A DNA stretch of 8,845 nt from JANXVV01 sp038230975. GTDB lineage: Bacteria > Planctomycetota > Phycisphaerae > Tepidisphaerales > Tepidisphaeraceae. Both the position numbers and the translations under genes were made by a program. The stretch spans positions 1 to 8,845 of the forward strand of contig JBBRMF010000222.1 of NCBI GenBank assembly GCA_038230975.1, given 5' to 3'. Within the stretch, counting starts at the first letter, position 1; each line of letters begins with the position of its first letter. A model generated the notes under the pieces. The model was not told the DNA's origin, searched no databases, and saw nothing but the letters and a program-made list of their open reading frames with translations. Positions 6,331 through 8,845 of the stretch are shown here, in pieces.

Positions 6331-6912
6331 GTGAACCGCCCGACACCCCGTTTGCTCATCCTCATCCTGCTATTGCTACTTCTCAATCTGAGTTGTCACG
6401 ACAGCCCCGCTCAATCCCGCCGCAAGCAGAACGCCGCGCGGCTTGCCAAGCTAAAAGCCACCTCCGCGCCTGCCCCCCTGGTCATCAAAGATGTCCAAAC
6501 CACCCTCGGCCCCGATGCCCCCTGGCAAACCCTAACCTCCTCCGGTGGCGAACTCAGCCTCTCCAACGCCACCCTCGATTTCTCCCCGCGCACCCCTCGC
6601 TGGCGATTCACCCTCACCAGCGAACCCACGACACAGGCCATCGTGAGACCCAATCAAAATCACTCCTACATCGCCATCAATCTCTGGATCGGCGACAAAG
6701 ACGCGAACGACAAAATCATCATGCGGCCAGTCCCCCCCCGCTTCTCCCGAAAAGGCGGCGCCGACTGCATCCAGGAGTTTGACAACGGTCTATGGCCAGA
6801 CGGAACCCCCCGGCCATTCCAGATCGTGATCAGCGGAACGTTGGTGAACTATCAGGCGAAGGTGGATGATTTGTTCGGGGCAGCACCCGCTGTAACTCCA
6901 ACCCACCCGTAG
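6331..6912 (+). CDS. Exported protein of unknown function, possible lipoprotein
   Basis: I do not recognise this 193-residue protein. The GTG start gives a compact N-terminus, NRPTPR, then a strongly hydrophobic run (LLILILLLLLLNL, about 8-20) and Cys22. The LNLSC sequence is an imperfect lipobox (Asn at -3), so the protein could be a lipoprotein, or it could be cut by signal peptidase I after SPA (25-27). A short basic stretch (SRRKQNAARLAKLKA) follows. The rest has alternating hydrophobic strands (ELSLSNATLDF, WRFTLTSEP, YIAINLWIGD, FQIVISGTLVNY) and looks like a soluble beta-rich domain. If started at the ATG at 6283 it would have 209 residues. The coding strand is strikingly C-rich, with runs such as eight C at about 6732-6739, unlike the downstream genes. 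No clear terminator follows. Confidence 0.7.
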   Translation: MNRPTPRLLILILLLLLLNLSCHDSPAQSRRKQNAARLAKLKATSAPAPLVIKDVQTTLGPDAPWQTLTSSGGELSLSNATLDFSPRTPRWRFTLTSEPTTQAIVRPNQNHSYIAINLWIGDKDANDKIIMRPVPPRFSRKGGADCIQEFDNGLWPDGTPRPFQIVISGTLVNYQAKVDDLFGAAPAVTPTHP

Positions 6913-7310
6913 CCGTTCGCTCAAATGAATCGTCTGTCCGAGAGCATGTAGGTGGGCGTACTCTCCCTCAGCCTTAACTCCATCTGGCAATTCACCCGAC
7001 CGACACACTCTGTCTGGCGCGGAAGGCGGTTGACTTTCTGCATGTGAAATCGCCAGAGCTTCCAAGCTCGGCACGATTCACTCTTTTGAGGCATCCCCGC
7101 CTTATTTCCAGACCAACTCAGTCAGGGCTGATAGCCGACTTTTCTTGTTTTCGGCGGACAACGTTACATCCTTGCGGCTAAAGCTCAATTTCCATCGTTT
7201 GAATCGACGTTCGCTAACCGCGATTTGACACGGAAAGTACGGGATTCCTGGCGCTCGCCGTGGCACTATCCCGTAGGCCGAAAACAGTGGATGATGCGGG
7301 TTTGGCGTGA

Positions 7311-7487
7311 ATTTGCAATAAGCCCCCTTTAGGAAAATGCGATGGCGAACACTCGCAACTGTTCTACATCCGGCGTTTACAGGGTCGCCAGATTGTTTCG
7401 CTGTCCACGGCCGCAGACATCCCCGTCGTGCCGAATTCGGCGGCGAACTTCGGGGATCACCTCAACAGTGTGAAGGGCATCGTGTAG
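7311..7487 (+). pseudogene. Possible coding remnant without a start codon
   Basis: One frame is open from just after a TGA (about 7308-7310) to TAG (7485-7487), and its second half reads like protein (QIVSLSTAADIPVVPNSAAN, then FGDHLNSVKGIV). It has no in-frame ATG or GTG with an SD near its beginning. It could be the tail of a decayed gene or chance; I recognise no family. Confidence 0.2.
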
Positions 7488-7556
7488 CACCGTAGATGCG
7501 ATCCTGTACTGAACTGGTGATGAACACCCGCACGGCGTGCGCCACAGAAGATGATT

Positions 7557-7561
7557 AAGGA
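7557..7561 (+). promoter_or_regulatory. Ribosome binding site of the pectate-lyase-like gene
   Basis: AAGGA lies 9 nt before the ATG at 7571 and supports this start, which also begins a clean signal peptide. Confidence 0.6.
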
Positions 7562-7570
7562 AACCCTCGT

Positions 7571-8533
7571 ATGATCCGGAACCTCTCCCCGTTTGCGATT
7601 ATGACCAGCCTGCTGATCGGCCTCGCCATAAGTCGTGCCAGTGCCGAGGACATCCGCTATCCCGAGGATGCCAGCGTCCTTAATGTCAAATCCGCACCTT
7701 ACAACGCAAAGGGCGATGGGGTCGCCGACGACACCGCCGCCATCCAGAAGGCAATGGACTCCGGCAAGGCCACGGTATTCATCGGTGGCGGGAACGTGTT
7801 CTACAAGGTCTATGCCACCATCAGCATCCCCGCGACGGTAAAACATATCATCGGGACCAATCACTTCGTCGAGACCAAGGGGGAGTATTTTTCGCATTTG
7901 GACGCGCCCAAGCCGTTCTACAGGATCACGGAAGACTCGAAAGATCCTCTGATCTTCGAGAACATGGATCTCAGCGCGAGCGGCGCCGGGGGGTTCGGCT
8001 TCGAGCACGGGTCAAAGCGCGCCGTGGCATTTGTGCATTGCGCCATCGGAGGTGATATTCGACTTCCCTCATACCGCAATACGGTCACGGGCGGGAAGGT
8101 CTTCGCCGAGGATATCATGGGCAGCCGATGGCTGATCACCGGTCCCCAGCAGTTGTGGGCCCGGCAGTTCAACACCGAGTACGGGGACAAGGACAATCCC
8201 TGCATCACGCTGATCGGCAAGGGAGCCCAAGCCTGGATATTGGGCATGAAGACTGAGAACAGTCCCGGCATGAACCTGATTGCGCTAAAGAAGGGAGCCG
8301 AAGCCGAGATTCTCGGCCTGTTCTCCTATACAAACCACTGGGAGCCTGAAGTGCCGATGATCATCAACGACGAAGGTAACCTTGCCATCCAGTGGTGGAT
8401 GGCAGGGCAGAAGGCCTTCCGGAATGAGGTCCGCGAGACCCGCGATGGTGTGACAAAAAACATGGTCGAGAAGTGGAACATCCAGCCCTTCTACACCGGT
8501 TACAAAGCCAAGGCGGCGGGCGAACAACCGTAG
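7571..8533 (+). CDS. Secreted pectate-lyase-superfamily (right-handed beta-helix) protein
   Basis: The 320-residue product has a signal peptide (1-25, cleavage after ASA). It then has the hallmark opening of Pectate_lyase_3-type beta-helix proteins: LNVKSAPYNAKGDGVADDTA (36-54 or so) followed by AIQKAMDSGKATVFIGGG, the usual 'Gly-Asp-Gly-x-x-Asp-Asp-Thr' entry to the helix. Later segments repeat short strand-turn units (KVYATISIPATVKHIIGT, PLIFENMDLSASGAG, NPCITLIGKGAQAWILG, LIALKKGAEAEILGLFSY), consistent with stacked beta-helix rungs. Family members include polysaccharide lyases, GH55-like glucanases and phage depolymerases, but no catalytic residues can be assigned from sequence alone, and 320 residues is short for the enzymes. 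A role at cell-surface or environmental polysaccharide is inference. A second exported protein gene follows after 54 bp, probably in the same operon. Confidence 0.85.
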   Translation: MIRNLSPFAIMTSLLIGLAISRASAEDIRYPEDASVLNVKSAPYNAKGDGVADDTAAIQKAMDSGKATVFIGGGNVFYKVYATISIPATVKHIIGTNHFVETKGEYFSHLDAPKPFYRITEDSKDPLIFENMDLSASGAGGFGFEHGSKRAVAFVHCAIGGDIRLPSYRNTVTGGKVFAEDIMGSRWLITGPQQLWARQFNTEYGDKDNPCITLIGKGAQAWILGMKTENSPGMNLIALKKGAEAEILGLFSYTNHWEPEVPMIINDEGNLAIQWWMAGQKAFRNEVRETRDGVTKNMVEKWNIQPFYTGYKAKAAGEQP

Positions 8534-8570
8534 CTGGCGCACGAAGTCGAAAACCGCTGGCTCATTCATG

Positions 8571-8579
8571 TAAGGAGGA
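8571..8579 (+). promoter_or_regulatory. Near-perfect Shine-Dalgarno for the last gene
   Basis: TAAGGAGGA is complementary to the 16S rRNA 3' end and sits 8 nt before the ATG at 8588. It is the strongest RBS in the window and implies high translation of the second gene of the pair. Confidence 0.75.
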
Positions 8580-8587
8580 AAAGCCCG

Positions 8588-8845
8588 ATGATTCATACCC
8601 GGTCACATCTTGTGTGGCGTACGGTTGCTGTAACATTGCTGGCGCTCAGCGTCCACCATTTGCACGCGGAGGAGGCACCCGAAGCAACTCCGGCCAAGGG
8701 ACGCTTCGCGCAGCAGGTTCGCGAGCGACGCAGGGATGCCACGAACATACGACAGGGTTTCATCGATTTTGTGGCCGAGAAGGCTCAGTTGGGTGATTTT
8801 ACGAAGGATGATTGGCGGGGACTGACGGATGCGACGGAACTGCGA
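8588..8845 (+). CDS. Exported protein of unknown function (truncated by window edge)
   Basis: Eighty-six codons are visible and open to the edge. The product starts MIHTRSHLVWRTVAVTLLAL, a signal peptide with likely cleavage after LHA (residue 27), then EEAPEATPAKGRF and a charged, probably helical stretch (QQVRERRRDATNIRQGFIDF, then VAEKAQLGDFTKDDWRGL). I recognise no family from this part. It follows the pectate-lyase-like gene by 54 bp on the same strand with a very strong SD, so co-transcription is likely. Its function may concern the same extracellular substrate (inference). Confidence 0.8.
   Translation, partial: MIHTRSHLVWRTVAVTLLALSVHHLHAEEAPEATPAKGRFAQQVRERRRDATNIRQGFIDFVAEKAQLGDFTKDDWRGLTDATELR

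Larger units (their letters stand above)
6913..7570. other. Intergenic region before the pectate-lyase-like gene
   Basis: No intact gene is convincing over these roughly 660 bp. Visible items are a short palindrome gagctt-cc-aagctc (7056-7069), a TTGACA hexamer (7225-7230) with no matching -10 at 16-18 nt, a coding-like fragment ending at 7487, and a small hairpin cgcac-ggc-gtgcg (7529-7541) just before the next gene's SD. The promoter for the downstream pair should be here but is not identifiable. Confidence 0.4.

Noticed and set aside
6153..6782. 209-codon plus-strand ORF overlapping the exported protein gene
   Set aside because: It is rich in Arg, Pro and His from out-of-frame reading of C-rich DNA, starts inside the repeat element, and the other frame has a signal peptide and SD.
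7056..7069. Palindrome gagctt-cc-aagctc
   Set aside because: The 2-nt spacer is too short for a stable loop, it has no T-run, and it has no second copy in the window; it could be a repeat unit but nothing here supports that.
7134..7200. Possible third copy of the repeat (gccgac..., gcggctaaagc)
   Set aside because: Only short partial similarity to the arms and no inverted partner of useful length.
7225..7253. TTGACA hexamer as a promoter for the beta-helix gene
   Set aside because: No -10-like hexamer occurs 16-18 nt downstream (the sequence there is cctggc-like), and it is more than 300 bp from the start codon.
7457..8008. 183-codon minus-strand ORF
   Set aside because: It is antisense to the pectate-lyase-like gene, which has a signal peptide, SD and recognisable motif.

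Overview
The window looks like bacterial chromosome from a Planctomycetota-like organism (Phycisphaerae would fit). This is inferred from moderate-to-high GC, a PEP-CTERM protein ending in a TPEP motif plus an Arg-rich tail, a planctomycete-like DnaE, secreted pectate-lyase-fold protein genes, and dispersed palindromic repeats of a kind I associate with that group. The assignment is not proven by anything in the window.

Layout, left to right. (1) 1-1276, minus strand: the N-terminal third of dnaE (DNA polymerase III alpha), running off the left edge. A roughly 48-residue stretch of its interdomain linker is made of a palindromic repeat element read in frame. A small ORF with a strong Shine-Dalgarno (SD) sequence (1285-1494) lies just upstream and may be co-transcribed. 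(2) 1619-2308, plus strand: a secreted PEP-CTERM protein, followed by a two-hairpin terminator region. (3) 2717-5536, minus strand: complete sucA (2-oxoglutarate dehydrogenase E1), convergent with the PEP-CTERM gene, with no sucB or lpd beside it here. (4) 5537-6330: a long intergenic region that holds a second, larger copy of the dnaE repeat element (6072-6248), built as nested inverted repeats. (5) 6331-6912, plus strand: an unrecognised exported protein or lipoprotein, best started at a GTG. (6) 6913-7570: a gap with one degenerate coding-like fragment. (7) 7571-8533 and 8588-8845 (cut by the right edge), plus strand: a two-gene unit of exported proteins, the first with a Pectate_lyase_3-type N-terminus and the second unrecognised.

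The housekeeping genes (dnaE, sucA) are on the minus strand and the exported accessory genes on the plus strand. No defence system, CRISPR array, tRNA, rRNA, integrase or transposase was seen. The most unusual signal is the shared palindromic element: one copy lies inside an essential replication gene in an open frame, and the other is intergenic but remains stop-free in the corresponding frame. This resembles, by analogy only, the protein-invading palindromic elements of Rickettsia.
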